A stretch of DNA of 64,000 bases from Roseovarius gahaiensis (GTDB lineage Bacteria; Pseudomonadota; Alphaproteobacteria; Rhodobacterales; Rhodobacteraceae). Where the stretch lies: positions 158,416 through 222,415 of the forward strand of contig NZ_JAAORB010000003.1 of assembly GCF_011601345.1 (NCBI RefSeq), given 5' to 3'. Numbering within the stretch: the stretch's first letter is position 1; the number at the start of each line of letters is the position of its first letter. The notes beneath the pieces are model-generated. The model saw only the letters and a program-made list of their open reading frames with translations. It ran no database searches and had not been told where the DNA came from. The position numbers were made by a program, and so were the translations under genes. Positions 37,321 to 49,390 of the stretch are shown piece by piece.

Positions 37321-38038
37321 GTTGCAGGAAATCCTTCATCCGATCGTTGGGCGGTGTGTCGATCACCTCGCGCGGGTTGCCATCGACGGCGATATGGCCA
37401 TGCTCCATAAAGATCAGGCGCGTGCCGACCTGTTTTGCGAACCCCATTTCGTGCGTGACGACGACCATGGTCATGCCTTCTTCGGCCAAGGCGCGCATGA
37501 CGTTCAGAACTTCTTGTTTCAGCTCGGGGTCCAGCGCCGAGGTCGGCTCATCAAACAGCATCACCTTGGGTTTGATGGCCAGTGCCCGGGCAATTGCCAC
37601 GCGCTGTTGTTTACCGCCCGACAGTTCCGCCGGGTAGTGGCCGGCCTTGTCCCGCAGCCCGACCTTGTCCAGAAGGTCGCGCGCCGTTTCGCGGGCTTTG
37701 GCCTTGCTGAGCCCGCGCACTTTGGAGGGGCCGAAGGCCACGTTTTCCAAGGCCGTCAGTTGCGGAAACAGGTTGAATTGCTGAAACACCATCCCGGCCT
37801 CTTGCCGGATTTCGCGCAACTGCTTGGTGCTGCCCGTCACGCTGAGCCCGTCCACGATCAGATCGCCCCCGGTGATCATTTCAAGCCCGTTGATGCAGCG
37901 CAGCAGCGTGGACTTGCCCGACCCGGACGGGCCGACCAGCACCACCACCTCGCCTGCGTCAATTGACAGATCAACCCCGTCCAGCACCTTGAGCGGGCCG
38001 AAATGCTTGGACGTGTTCTTGAACTCGATGATGCTCAT
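37313..38038 (-). CDS. Polar amino-acid ABC transporter, ATP-binding protein
   Basis: A 241-residue ATPase of the GlnQ/HisP type, energising uptake of a polar amino acid or similar solute. Motifs are Walker [10 protein letters not shown] (about 36-44), Q-loop [11 protein letters not shown] (about 83-93), signature [15 protein letters not shown] (about 139-153), Walker [15 protein letters not shown] (about 159-172) and the switch histidine in [10 protein letters not shown]. It overlaps the permease gene by 4 bp and the C45 gene by 8 bp, so the operon is tightly coupled. Confidence 0.93.
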   Translation of the reverse strand: MSIIEFKNTSKHFGPLKVLDGVDLSIDAGEVVVLVGPSGSGKSTLLRCINGLEMITGGDLIVDGLSVTGSTKQLREIRQEAGMVFQQFNLFPQLTALENVAFGPSKVRGLSKAKARETARDLLDKVGLRDKAGHYPAELSGGKQQRVAIARALAIKPKVMLFDEPTSALDPELKQEVLNVMRALAEEGMTMVVVTHEMGFAKQVGTRLIFMEHGHIAVDGNPREVIDTPPNDRMKDFLQHV

Positions 38039-38691
38039 AGGATCCTCATGCGTTTTTCGATGGTGCGCAGGATCAGGCTTAGCGTGCCGGTCATGACCAG
38101 ATAGATGATCGCCACCGCCGTCCAGATTTCGACCGCGCGAAAGTTCGAGGCCATGATCTCTTGTCCTGTGCGGGTCAACTCACCCACACCGATCACGATG
38201 AACAACGACGTGTCCTTGAGGCTGACGATGAACTGGTTGCCAAGCGGCGGGATCAGGCGGCGAAAGGCCAGCGGCCCGACGATATAGACCAGCACCTGCC
38301 AATGTGGCAGGCCGATGGCCAGCCCGGCCTCGGTCAACCCCTTGCCGATCGACAGGAACGCCCCGCGCACGATTTCGGCGATATAGGCCCCGGCGTTGAC
38401 GATAATGGCCAGCACTGCCGCGCTCATTGGGTCAATTCGCAAATCGGCCAGCACGGGCAGGGCGAAATATAGAAACATCACCTGCACCACGATGGGCGTG
38501 CCGCGGATCACCTCGATATAGGCGAAGGCAATGCCGTTCAGGATGTGCCCCCCATAGGCCCGCATCAGCCCCGCCAGCGTGCCCAGAACAAGGCCGCCGA
38601 TCAGGCCGACGACCGTAATATAGACCGTCGTTTTCGCGCCCTCCAAAAGCTGGGGCAGGAAATCGACGATCACGGACCAGTCCGTTTCCAT
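38035..38691 (-). CDS. Polar amino-acid ABC transporter, permease
   Basis: A 218-residue His/Glu/Gln/Arg/opine-type permease with five predicted helices. The EAA coupling motif is near residue 130 ([19 protein letters not shown], landmarks [10 protein letters not shown]), where the ATPase docks. Only one permease gene is present, so the transporter core is likely a homodimer. It lies between the binding protein (83-bp gap) and the ATPase (4-bp overlap). Confidence 0.92.
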   Translation of the reverse strand: METDWSVIVDFLPQLLEGAKTTVYITVVGLIGGLVLGTLAGLMRAYGGHILNGIAFAYIEVIRGTPIVVQVMFLYFALPVLADLRIDPMSAAVLAIIVNAGAYIAEIVRGAFLSIGKGLTEAGLAIGLPHWQVLVYIVGPLAFRRLIPPLGNQFIVSLKDTSLFIVIGVGELTRTGQEIMASNFRAVEIWTAVAIIYLVMTGTLSLILRTIEKRMRIL

Positions 38692-38774
38692 GAAAGGCCT
38701 CCGTTATCGTATGTCAGAAATGTCAGGAAAGGGGGCCGGGTCGCGCCTGTGACAGGGCGTCCCGGCCAATCGGT

Positions 38775-39506
38775 TCAGTTCGATGCGCCGAACCACTTTT
38801 CATAGATCGCGTCATAGCGACCGTCTTCGCGCATCTTGGCCAACGCCGCGTTCACCGGCTCAACCAATTCGCTGCCCTTGGGAAAGCCGATGCCATACTG
38901 GTGCGCCATCTGCTGATCGCCCACGGCCTTCACCTCGCCGTTGCCGGCGGTGGAGATGTAATACAGAACGTTGGGGGTGTCGTGCATGGCGGCATCAACC
39001 CGGCCGGTGCGCAGTTCAAGATAGGCGTTGTCGATGTTGGGGAACTTGCGCAACTCGGTGTCGGGCAGGTTGTCTTCGGCCCAGTCCGAGGCAGAGGTGC
39101 CGGTTTTCACCGCCATTGTCTTGCCGGCCAGATCCTCCCAGTTTTGGATATCGCTGTCGGCAGGCACCATCAGGCGGAAGCCGCTGTCGTAGTAGCCGTC
39201 GGAAAAGTCGATGACCTCTTCGCGCTCGGGTTTGATGGTGATGCCCGCCAAAGCCACATCGACCTGTCCGGTTTGCAGGGCCGGAATGATCCCCGAAAAA
39301 TCCATCGGGCGCAGTTCGTAGTCGACGCCCAGTTCTTCCGAGATCGCCTGCCACATTTCGATGTCAAAGCCGGTGTATTCGCCGTCTTGTTTGAATTCGA
39401 AGGGGACAAAGGCGGTGTCGGTGGCCACAACGATGTCTTCTGCTTGGGCGGTTGCCGCACCAAAGGCCAGTGCCGCAGTCGCGGCCAGTGTCAGAAATTT
39501 TTTCAT
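38775..39506 (-). CDS. Amino-acid ABC transporter, periplasmic substrate-binding protein
   Basis: A 243-residue type-3 solute-binding protein. A signal peptide ([22 protein letters not shown], cleavage near residue 22; quoted landmarks [15 protein letters not shown]) is followed by [15 protein letters not shown], the two-lobed SBP fold with [15 protein letters not shown] near residue 92, and the ligand-binding [11 protein letters not shown]. The ligand is probably a polar amino acid or derivative. The start at 39506 is supported by GGGAG 8 bp upstream; the open frame extends 52 codons further without coding character. It is the first gene of the ABC/C45/RpiR operon. Confidence 0.92.
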   Translation of the reverse strand: MKKFLTLAATAALAFGAATAQAEDIVVATDTAFVPFEFKQDGEYTGFDIEMWQAISEELGVDYELRPMDFSGIIPALQTGQVDVALAGITIKPEREEVIDFSDGYYDSGFRLMVPADSDIQNWEDLAGKTMAVKTGTSASDWAEDNLPDTELRKFPNIDNAYLELRTGRVDAAMHDTPNVLYYISTAGNGEVKAVGDQQMAHQYGIGFPKGSELVEPVNAALAKMREDGRYDAIYEKWFGASN

Positions 39507-39926
39507 GTCAACTCCCAGTTGGATAATCGCAAATATATCGCGCTTTCTTGTGTCGCGGTGCAAAAATATTTTCACACATGATCCCGCAATGCAAATCGCT
39601 ACGGCTTTCATGCAGGATTCTGATGCTTGAAGGGGGCTTTTGGGATGGCCGTTCCGGGCCACATCGCGAAATTTGTCGCGTCTTAACGTAATGCCGACGG
39701 GGCTGCTATCGTCTTGGTAGGTTGGAAAAAATCGCGTTTTGGCCGTGGATTACAAAGGCACCCAAACCGACCATTGGCACCCAATGCACAATTTTTAGAC
39801 GCCACCGGGGGCCGCGACGTCCGGCGCTTATTCTAGGCATGTCCAGTCGGATGAACTGTGCGTGTGACTCGGTCTTGATATCGGTCAGCCGCGTGGCATG
39901 CGGCCTGTCGCGGCCGCAGGCAAACC
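39507..39926. other. Intergenic region with the ABC operon promoter
   Basis: A 420-bp stretch between mnmA's stop and the binding-protein start. No supported gene. On the minus strand, TTGCAC and GATATA about 18 bp apart (near 39535-39565) could be the promoter of the ABC/C45/RpiR operon, though this is a weak match. The remainder shows no repeat or RNA-like fold that I can identify. Confidence 0.35.
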
Positions 39927-41066
39927 CTAGTGGCCGCGCCAGATCCAGCCGCCGCCAAGAATACGGCTGCCGCCGGTTTCATAGAACACGCAGGCCTGAC
40001 CGGGGCTGACGCCCTCTTCTGCGGTCAGCAGTTCGACGTTGGCCTCGGTGTCGGACAAGGGGCGAATAATCGCCTCGCGCGGGGGGCGGGTTGAGCGGAC
40101 CTTGACCGAGACATGCCATTCGGGCCGCGATGTCAGGGGCACGTCGCCCAGCCAATTAATCTCACGCACCGGCACGATCCGGGTGGCCAGCATATCCTTG
40201 GGGCCGACGACGACCTGCTTGCTGTCCACGTCCAGCTTGACCACGTAAAGCGGCTCGCTCAGCCCGCCGATACCAAGGCCGCGGCGTTGGCCGATGGTGT
40301 AGTGAATCACGCCCTCATGAGTGCCAAGGACGCGGCCATCGGCATGGACGATCTCGCCGGGTTCGGCGGCACCGGGGCGCAGTTTTTCAATCACCGAGGC
40401 ATAGTTGCCATCAGGGACAAAGCAGATGTCCTGACTGTCGGGCTTATCGGCGACTTGCAGGCCGTATCGTGCGGCCAGCGTGCGTGTGGCATCCTTTGAG
40501 GGGAGATGCCCAAGCGGAAAGCGCAGGTAATCCAACTGCTCCGGGGTGGTCGAGAACAGGAAATAGCTTTGATCGCGGTTTGCATCTGCCGCGCTGTGCA
40601 GTTCGGGGCCATGCGCGCCCATCTTGCGTTGGATATAGTGACCGGTCGCCATGCAATCGGCGTCAAGATCCTTGGCGGTTTCCAGCAAGTCCTTGAACTT
40701 CACCCGCTCGTTGCAGCGGATACAGGGCACCGGCGTGGCCCCGCCAAGGTAGCTGTCGGCAAATTCGTCGATCACCGCGTCACGAAAGATGTTTTCGTAA
40801 TCCAGCACATAATGGGGAAATCCCATATCCTCGGCGACGCGGCGGGCGTCGTGGATGTCGATGCCTGCGCAGCACGCACCTTTCTTGGCCAGTGCCGCGC
40901 CGTGATCATAAAGCTGCAGCGTGACGCCCACCACGTCATAGCCTTCCTCGGCCAGTTGCGCGGCCACAACCGAACTGTCGACGCCGCCCGACATGGCGAC
41001 GACAACCCGTGTGTCGGCTGGCGGCTTGGCGAAACCAAGCGAGTTAAGAGGCGTTTCGAGGGGCAT
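39927..41066 (-). CDS. mnmA: tRNA-specific 2-thiouridylase MnmA
   Basis: Thiolates U34 of Lys, Glu and Gln tRNAs. The 379-residue protein has the PP-loop [15 protein letters not shown] near residue 21, catalytic Cys in [11 protein letters not shown] near residue 118, and the second Cys in [11 protein letters not shown] near residue 215. The PP-loop, tRNA-binding and C-terminal beta-barrel regions are complete at the usual length. ATG 41066 is chosen over a 17-codon upstream extension. It diverges from sciP over a 123-bp shared promoter region. Confidence 0.95.
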   Translation of the reverse strand: MPLETPLNSLGFAKPPADTRVVVAMSGGVDSSVVAAQLAEEGYDVVGVTLQLYDHGAALAKKGACCAGIDIHDARRVAEDMGFPHYVLDYENIFRDAVIDEFADSYLGGATPVPCIRCNERVKFKDLLETAKDLDADCMATGHYIQRKMGAHGPELHSAADANRDQSYFLFSTTPEQLDYLRFPLGHLPSKDATRTLAARYGLQVADKPDSQDICFVPDGNYASVIEKLRPGAAEPGEIVHADGRVLGTHEGVIHYTIGQRRGLGIGGLSEPLYVVKLDVDSKQVVVGPKDMLATRIVPVREINWLGDVPLTSRPEWHVSVKVRSTRPPREAIIRPLSDTEANVELLTAEEGVSPGQACVFYETGGSRILGGGWIWRGH

Positions 41067-41189
41067 GTGCAGTCTCCTTGATCTAGCGGAATATAGGAAA
41101 ATCCTAAGCACTCTCAAGGGCGCGTTTCACCGGGTGTTAAGTCTGTCGGCAAAAGATTGCGGCATAGGTGATTAATAAGGGTGAGAGTG

Positions 41190-41471
41190 ATGTTTTTGAA
41201 AAAGGTAGATGGGCCGCGGGCCGTGACATTGCCCGATGGTCGGGTGCTAAGCCGGGCAGACCTTCCGCCGCGTGATACGCGCCGGTGGACAGCCGCGCGC
41301 AAGCGGGCGGTGGTGCGTGGGGTTGTGCATGGCCTGCTGACGCGGGCCCAAGCCCTAGAATGGTATGAGTTGAGCGATGAAGAGTTCCAAGAATGGCTGA
41401 ACGCCCTTGGCCGACATGGTGCCGAGGGGCTGAAAGCGACAGTGCGAAGTAAGGAAGATGGACAACCATAG
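41190..41471 (+). CDS. sciP: SciP-type CtrA inhibitor (DUF1153)
   Basis: A 93-residue helix-turn-helix protein of the DUF1153 family. In Caulobacter SciP binds CtrA and blocks CtrA-activated transcription in newborn swarmer cells. Matching features are LPDGRVLSRADLPPRDTRRW near residue 14 (landmarks ADLPP and TRRW), ARKRAVVRGVVHGLL and a TRAQALEWYELSDEEFQEW helix pair. ATG 41190 is preferred over GTG 41181 because AAGGGTGAG precedes it. It lies directly upstream of ctrA, with 94 bp between them, so the activator and its inhibitor are neighbours here. Confidence 0.85.
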   Translation: MFLKKVDGPRAVTLPDGRVLSRADLPPRDTRRWTAARKRAVVRGVVHGLLTRAQALEWYELSDEEFQEWLNALGRHGAEGLKATVRSKEDGQP

Positions 41472-41474
41472 GTA

Positions 41475-41513
41475 GAATCCGCTATTTATTTGTGACTGGT
41501 AACTGGTGATTAA
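41475..41513 (+). promoter_or_regulatory. Putative CtrA box and GANTC site upstream of ctrA
   Basis: GTAA-CTGGTGA-TTAA at 41499-41513 matches the TTAA-N7-TTAA CtrA consensus at 7 of 8 positions and is followed by CC (TTAACC half-site). GAATC at 41475-41479 fits the CcrM methylation site GANTC. Both lie within 90 bp of the ctrA start, as in Caulobacter ctrA control. This suggests autoregulation and methylation-timed expression; binding is inferred. Confidence 0.6.
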
Positions 41514-41565
41514 CCAATTGTGGCCAGGGTTGGTGCAGATAATAGGAACCTAGCGGAGAAAAGTG

Positions 41566-42282
41566 ATGCGTGTTCTTCTGGTAGAGGATGATCCCACCAC
41601 CTCGAAAAGCATCGAGATGATGCTGACCCACGCCAACCTGAACGTGTATACCACGGATCTGGGCGAAGAAGGGATCGATCTGGCAAAACTCTATGATTAT
41701 GATCTGATCCTTCTGGATTTGGGCCTGCCGGATATGAACGGGCATGAGGTGTTGCGCCAGTTGCGACTGGCACGGATCGAAACGCCGATCCTCATCCTGT
41801 CCGGGGCCGATGATACGGAAAACAAGATCAAGGGATTTGGCTTTGGGGCTGATGACTATCTAACCAAACCGTTTCATCGCGAAGAGTTGGTGGCGCGCAT
41901 CCACGCGATCATCCGACGCTCGAAAGGGCACTCCCAATCGGTCATTCGCACCGGCAAAATCAACGTCAACCTTGATGCGAAAACCGTGGATGTCGACAAT
42001 CAGCCAGTGCACCTGACCGGCAAGGAATATCAAATGCTGGAATTGCTCAGCCTGCGCAAGGGCACAACGCTGACCAAGGAAATGTTCTTGAACCACCTCT
42101 ACGGCGGCATGGATGAACCCGAACTCAAGATCATCGACGTGTTCATCTGCAAATTGCGCAAGAAGCTGACCGAGGCCACAGGCGGCGACAGCCATATCGA
42201 AACGGTGTGGGGCCGTGGCTATGTTCTGCGCGATCCCGAACCGCGGCAAATGGACAGCGAACGGTTGGCCATCGGCGCCTGA
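41566..42282 (+). CDS. ctrA: Cell-cycle response regulator CtrA
   Basis: A 238-residue OmpR/PhoB-type response regulator that in alphaproteobacteria controls cell cycle, motility and, in many Rhodobacterales, gene transfer agent expression. The receiver domain has the acidic pair D8/D9 and the phosphoacceptor D51 ([12 protein letters not shown]). The output domain has [21 protein letters not shown] and KLRKKLTE winged-helix elements (landmarks [22 protein letters not shown]). It ends in IGA rather than the AA that directs ClpXP turnover in Caulobacter, so proteolytic control may differ. ATG 41566 is preferred over GTG 41563. Confidence 0.96.
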   Translation: MRVLLVEDDPTTSKSIEMMLTHANLNVYTTDLGEEGIDLAKLYDYDLILLDLGLPDMNGHEVLRQLRLARIETPILILSGADDTENKIKGFGFGADDYLTKPFHREELVARIHAIIRRSKGHSQSVIRTGKINVNLDAKTVDVDNQPVHLTGKEYQMLELLSLRKGTTLTKEMFLNHLYGGMDEPELKIIDVFICKLRKKLTEATGGDSHIETVWGRGYVLRDPEPRQMDSERLAIGA

Positions 42283-46685
<4,403 letters not shown>

Positions 46686-46751
46686 CCGTGTTCTTTAAAT
46701 AACCATTGAAAACAATGACTTGTCCATATTGGGAACAAAAAGTTCACAAAT

Positions 46752-46766
46752 GTTCCTATAAAGTTC
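46752..46766 (+). promoter_or_regulatory. Putative LexA (SOS) operator
   Basis: GTTC-CTATAAA-GTTC is an exact GTTC-N7-GTTC direct repeat, the LexA-binding form in Rhodobacter and Caulobacter. The spacer includes TATAAA, a possible -10 element, so LexA could block polymerase. A third GTTC lies 6 bp upstream (46742-46745) and GAAC at 46733-46736. It stands 64 bp before the 40-codon gene and 67 bp after the recG stop. Binding is inferred. Confidence 0.65.
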
Positions 46767-46829
46767 TTTACAGGGCGTTAATAAAATGAGAACAAAAAGG
46801 CAACACAGATAACCGGAAAGGAGCCCCCG

Positions 46830-46952
46830 ATGCTTCGCCAGATTAAAAATACAGCCGAACGGTCCTCGGAAACTCTTGTTGGAGATTTTGTTGGAGCTGC
46901 AGCTTTAATGGTGACGTTGGTCGTGGGGCTTTATCTGCCCGGCCTGATCTGA
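46830..46952 (+). CDS. 40-aa single-pass membrane peptide behind an SOS box
   Basis: A short gene with an ideal ribosome binding site (AAAGGAG 6-7 bp before ATG). The peptide has a polar basic N-terminus with Arg and Lys (MLRQIKNTAERSSETL), a short linker, and one hydrophobic helix (residues 22-40, ending LYLPGLI), so it should insert in the inner membrane with its N-terminus inside. No homologue is recognised by name. The upstream LexA-type box suggests induction by DNA damage. In Caulobacter the SOS-induced SidA is a similarly small membrane peptide that blocks division; here a similar role is inference only. A strong terminator at 47107 would end its transcript. Confidence 0.7.
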   Translation: MLRQIKNTAERSSETLVGDFVGAAALMVTLVVGLYLPGLI

Positions 46953-47106
46953 GTTTCTGCCTGCGACGTTCCTTGTCCGTCACGCCTGACGTATCTCGGT
47001 CCCCAAGTCGATGATGCGTCCGACTGACTGTCCCAAGTCGTGCCCCGGGGTGATCTGCCTCTTTACCCCGGTTTGTGACGGATGCTTTCGGAACGCGCTT
47101 TCCTTT

Positions 47107-47143
47107 CCGCCGCCACCCGTTCGGGTGTGCGGCGGTTTTTTTT
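47107..47143 (+). terminator. Rho-independent terminator
   Basis: A 13-bp-scale GC-rich stem (CCGCCGCCACCCG with CGGGTGTGCGGCGG, one bulge) around TT is followed by eight Ts. It would end the transcript of the 40-aa peptide gene, leaving a 3' untranslated region of about 150 nt. That region has a CGTCA-CGCC-TGACG inverted repeat (46978-46991) and two copies of CCCAAGTCG (near 47003 and 47032). Confidence 0.88.
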
Positions 47144-47183
47144 GGCCGGGTGCTTGTCGCCCCTGACAGGGCGCCGCGCCGGG

Positions 47184-47639
47184 TTAGTCGCAGGGTTGGG
47201 CCGCGCGGGCCTGTTGCATGGCGTCGACCGTGGCGTCGAGGGTCAGCAGGATCGAGGCATGGCGGTTTTTGTAGTCGCGCGCCGGGCGCAGCACTTCAAG
47301 CCCGTCAAAGGGGGCCGCTGGCGTGGGGCCATCGTTTTTGAGCATGTCTTTCAGCGCATCGCGCGCGGCGACAACCTGATCAAAGCGCGCACCGATGATG
47401 TGCTGGCCCACGATACTGCCCGCAGCTTGCCCAAGTGCGCAGGCTTTCACCTCGGCCGCGTAATCGGTGATGGTGTCGTCTTCCGTGCAAATATCCACGG
47501 TCACGGTCGAGCCGCAAAGCGGCGCGCGGCGTTTCACGCTGGCCTCGGGGGCCTCCAGCCGTCCGTGATGTGGAATATCCGCGGCAAGCTCAAGAATCCG
47601 CGCCGAATACAGCTTGATCAGGTCGGTTTCGCCGCTCAT
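47184..47639 (-). CDS. IscU/SufU-like iron-sulfur scaffold protein
   Basis: A 151-residue protein resembling the NifU N-terminal/SufU family of cluster scaffolds. Putative ligand cysteines are in [12 protein letters not shown] (about residue 41), [11 protein letters not shown] (about 69) and the C-terminal QPCD. The core [17 protein letters not shown] matches family N-termini (landmark [12 protein letters not shown]). It may act as a scaffold or accessory in cluster assembly; no suf or isc genes are adjacent. ATG 47639 is chosen; the same frame runs open far upstream through hisI, which is a shadow. It diverges from hisI with 67 bp between. Confidence 0.82.
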   Translation of the reverse strand: MSGETDLIKLYSARILELAADIPHHGRLEAPEASVKRRAPLCGSTVTVDICTEDDTITDYAAEVKACALGQAAGSIVGQHIIGARFDQVVAARDALKDMLKNDGPTPAAPFDGLEVLRPARDYKNRHASILLTLDATVDAMQQARAAQPCD

Positions 47640-47706
47640 GACTTTCCCTTTCGTCTTTGGGCCAATAGATAGAAGTCCTGACGCCAGATGCAAAAGGTTT
47701 TCGCTT

Positions 47707-48069
47707 ATGTCCTTCGATCCTGCCAGTTTGAAATACGATGATCGCGGCCTGATTCCTGCCATTGCGCAGGATGCCCAGACGGGGGAGGTTCTGATGATGG
47801 CGTGGATGAACGCCCAAGCGGTGACGCGCACACTGGAAACCGGCAAGGTAACGTATTGGAGCAGATCGCGGCAGGCGTTCTGGATCAAGGGCGAGACATC
47901 GGGCCATGTGCAGGAATTGGTCGATTTCCGCGTCGATTGCGACCGTGACTGCCTGCTGGTGCGGATCAACCAAACCGGCCCGGCCTGCCACACCAATCGC
48001 CGCAGTTGTTTCTACACCGCTGTGCGCGATGGTGAGGAAGTGGAACTGATGACGCCGATGAGCGACTGA
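47707..48069 (+). CDS. hisI: Phosphoribosyl-AMP cyclohydrolase
   Basis: Opens the adenine ring of phosphoribosyl-AMP, the third step of histidine synthesis. The 120-residue protein has the metal- and zinc-binding pattern [20 protein letters not shown] (landmarks VDCDRDC and [12 protein letters not shown]) near residues 76-100, and [10 protein letters not shown] near residue 28. It is a free-standing HisI without the HisE domain, as usual in alphaproteobacteria. ATG 47707 is chosen by fit; other his genes are not in the window. Confidence 0.95.
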   Translation: MSFDPASLKYDDRGLIPAIAQDAQTGEVLMMAWMNAQAVTRTLETGKVTYWSRSRQAFWIKGETSGHVQELVDFRVDCDRDCLLVRINQTGPACHTNRRSCFYTAVRDGEEVELMTPMSD

Positions 48070-48089
48070 GGTGACTGTCTGACAGGGCC

Positions 48090-48623
48090 TTATTGCTCAA
48101 AATAGCGTTCCAATACGATCGGCGGGATATGCCCGCGCAGCATCCTATCGGGCAGCACGTACGATGGGGCTGTATCCAGTTCCAAGGCGCGGGCAAGGTC
48201 GGCCTGCTGTATCATGTCGATCAGGGTGACGCGCAGGTCATAGTCTTGGACCAGTTTGCGTAGATCGTCCTGCGCCAGGTCACAATCCGGGCAATCGGGC
48301 GTGATGAACAGGGCGATTTTCAATGCGGCGTCGGCGCGGCCAAAACCCGGTAAATGCGGGCCGTAAAGCGCCTGTTCGCGATCCGACAAAAGCGCAAGAT
48401 CATTGGCGATGGCATCGGCATAGGGGTTGATCGGCGGCGCGGGCGCATCCGGCAAAAGCCCCGGCACGCTGAGCAGCACCTCGCGCAGTTCATTATGGAA
48501 AATAGCCTGTTCTGTCGGGGTCAGGGCGGTAAAATCCGTCTCGGCGGTCGCTGCACCGGACAGCGCGGTGATAAGGCCCGCCGCAAGCGGCAGGCCCCTG
48601 AAGGACGGCCAGACAAGGCGCAT
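48090..48623 (-). CDS. Truncated DsbA paralogue (periplasmic thioredoxin-fold)
   Basis: A 177-residue exported protein (signal about 1-28). It keeps the N-terminal FTALTPTEQAIFHNELREVL helix region, a CPDC redox site (C111-C114) at the same residue number as the CGYC of the neighbouring DsbA, the cis-proline context TAPSYVL (about 151-157) and the terminal DRMLRGHIPP. It lacks most of the DsbA helical insertion, being 78 residues shorter. It is the last gene of the operon with the M48 protease and DsbA-like genes and starts 1 bp within the latter. It is probably a tandem duplicate that lost part of the fold; redox function is inference. Confidence 0.78.
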   Translation of the reverse strand: MRLVWPSFRGLPLAAGLITALSGAATAETDFTALTPTEQAIFHNELREVLLSVPGLLPDAPAPPINPYADAIANDLALLSDREQALYGPHLPGFGRADAALKIALFITPDCPDCDLAQDDLRKLVQDYDLRVTLIDMIQQADLARALELDTAPSYVLPDRMLRGHIPPIVLERYFEQ

Positions 48624-49390
48624 CAGCTCTCCTGCCGAATCTCGGCTGCGATTTCCTGCATCACGTCCAGCGGCACGTAGCCGCGCAGCATCTGATCGTT
48701 CATCACGAAAGTGGGGGTTCCGGTGATGTTCATACGCTGGCCAAGGGCGTGGTTAGCGGCGATGACCTGACCAACCTCGTCGCTGTCCATATGGGCGATG
48801 ATGGCATCGGCATCGAGGTCAAACCCTTCGGCCACGCGGCGCAGCGCGGGTTCGGAAATGTCGCCTTGGAAGGTCATCAGCGCATCGTGAACCTGTTTGT
48901 AGGCCTCATCACCCGCAGTTTGCAGTGTGGCGATGGCAAACTGCGCTGCCAGCAGCGATTCTTCGCCCAGAATCGGGAATTCTTTGACGATCACGCGGAT
49001 GTCGCCATCGGCCTCGACAAGGCTTTCGACCTCGGGGAAGGCGCGTTTGCAGTAACCGCATTTGTAATCCATGAATTCCACTAGGGTGATGTCCCCCTCG
49101 GGATTGCCGCCGGTCCATGAATGATCATCGCTAAACAGCGCCTCGGCGTTGTCTTGGACAAGCGCCACGTCGTTTTGCGCCTGCTGCTGTTGCTGGCGCT
49201 GCTCCAGAACCGCGACCGCCTCCATGATCACCTGCGGGTTTTCCATCAGGTAATTGCGAATCTCATTGTGAAAGGCGTCGCGCTCGGCCTCGGTCATCGA
49301 GGTCAGGTCAAACGCCTGCGCGGGCAGGGGAAGGGCCAGCGCAGCGGCTGTGGCCAGCGCGGCAAAGGGGGCGAATTTCATTTGGGTCAT
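48623..49390 (-). CDS. DsbA-family thiol oxidoreductase
   Basis: A 255-residue periplasmic protein with a signal peptide (about 1-26), a polyglutamine-rich linker (EQRQQQQQAQ near 63-72) and a thioredoxin fold with redox motif CGYC (C111-C114) and cis-proline in TGTPTFVM near residue 230. The helical insertion is intact. This is a DsbA/ScsC-like oxidase or isomerase of the alphaproteobacterial type, forming or reshuffling disulfides in the periplasm. It overlaps the M48 protease stop by 4 bp. An alternative start is ATG at codon 4 (49381). Confidence 0.88.
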   Translation of the reverse strand: MTQMKFAPFAALATAAALALPLPAQAFDLTSMTEAERDAFHNEIRNYLMENPQVIMEAVAVLEQRQQQQQAQNDVALVQDNAEALFSDDHSWTGGNPEGDITLVEFMDYKCGYCKRAFPEVESLVEADGDIRVIVKEFPILGEESLLAAQFAIATLQTAGDEAYKQVHDALMTFQGDISEPALRRVAEGFDLDADAIIAHMDSDEVGQVIAANHALGQRMNITGTPTFVMNDQMLRGYVPLDVMQEIAAEIRQES

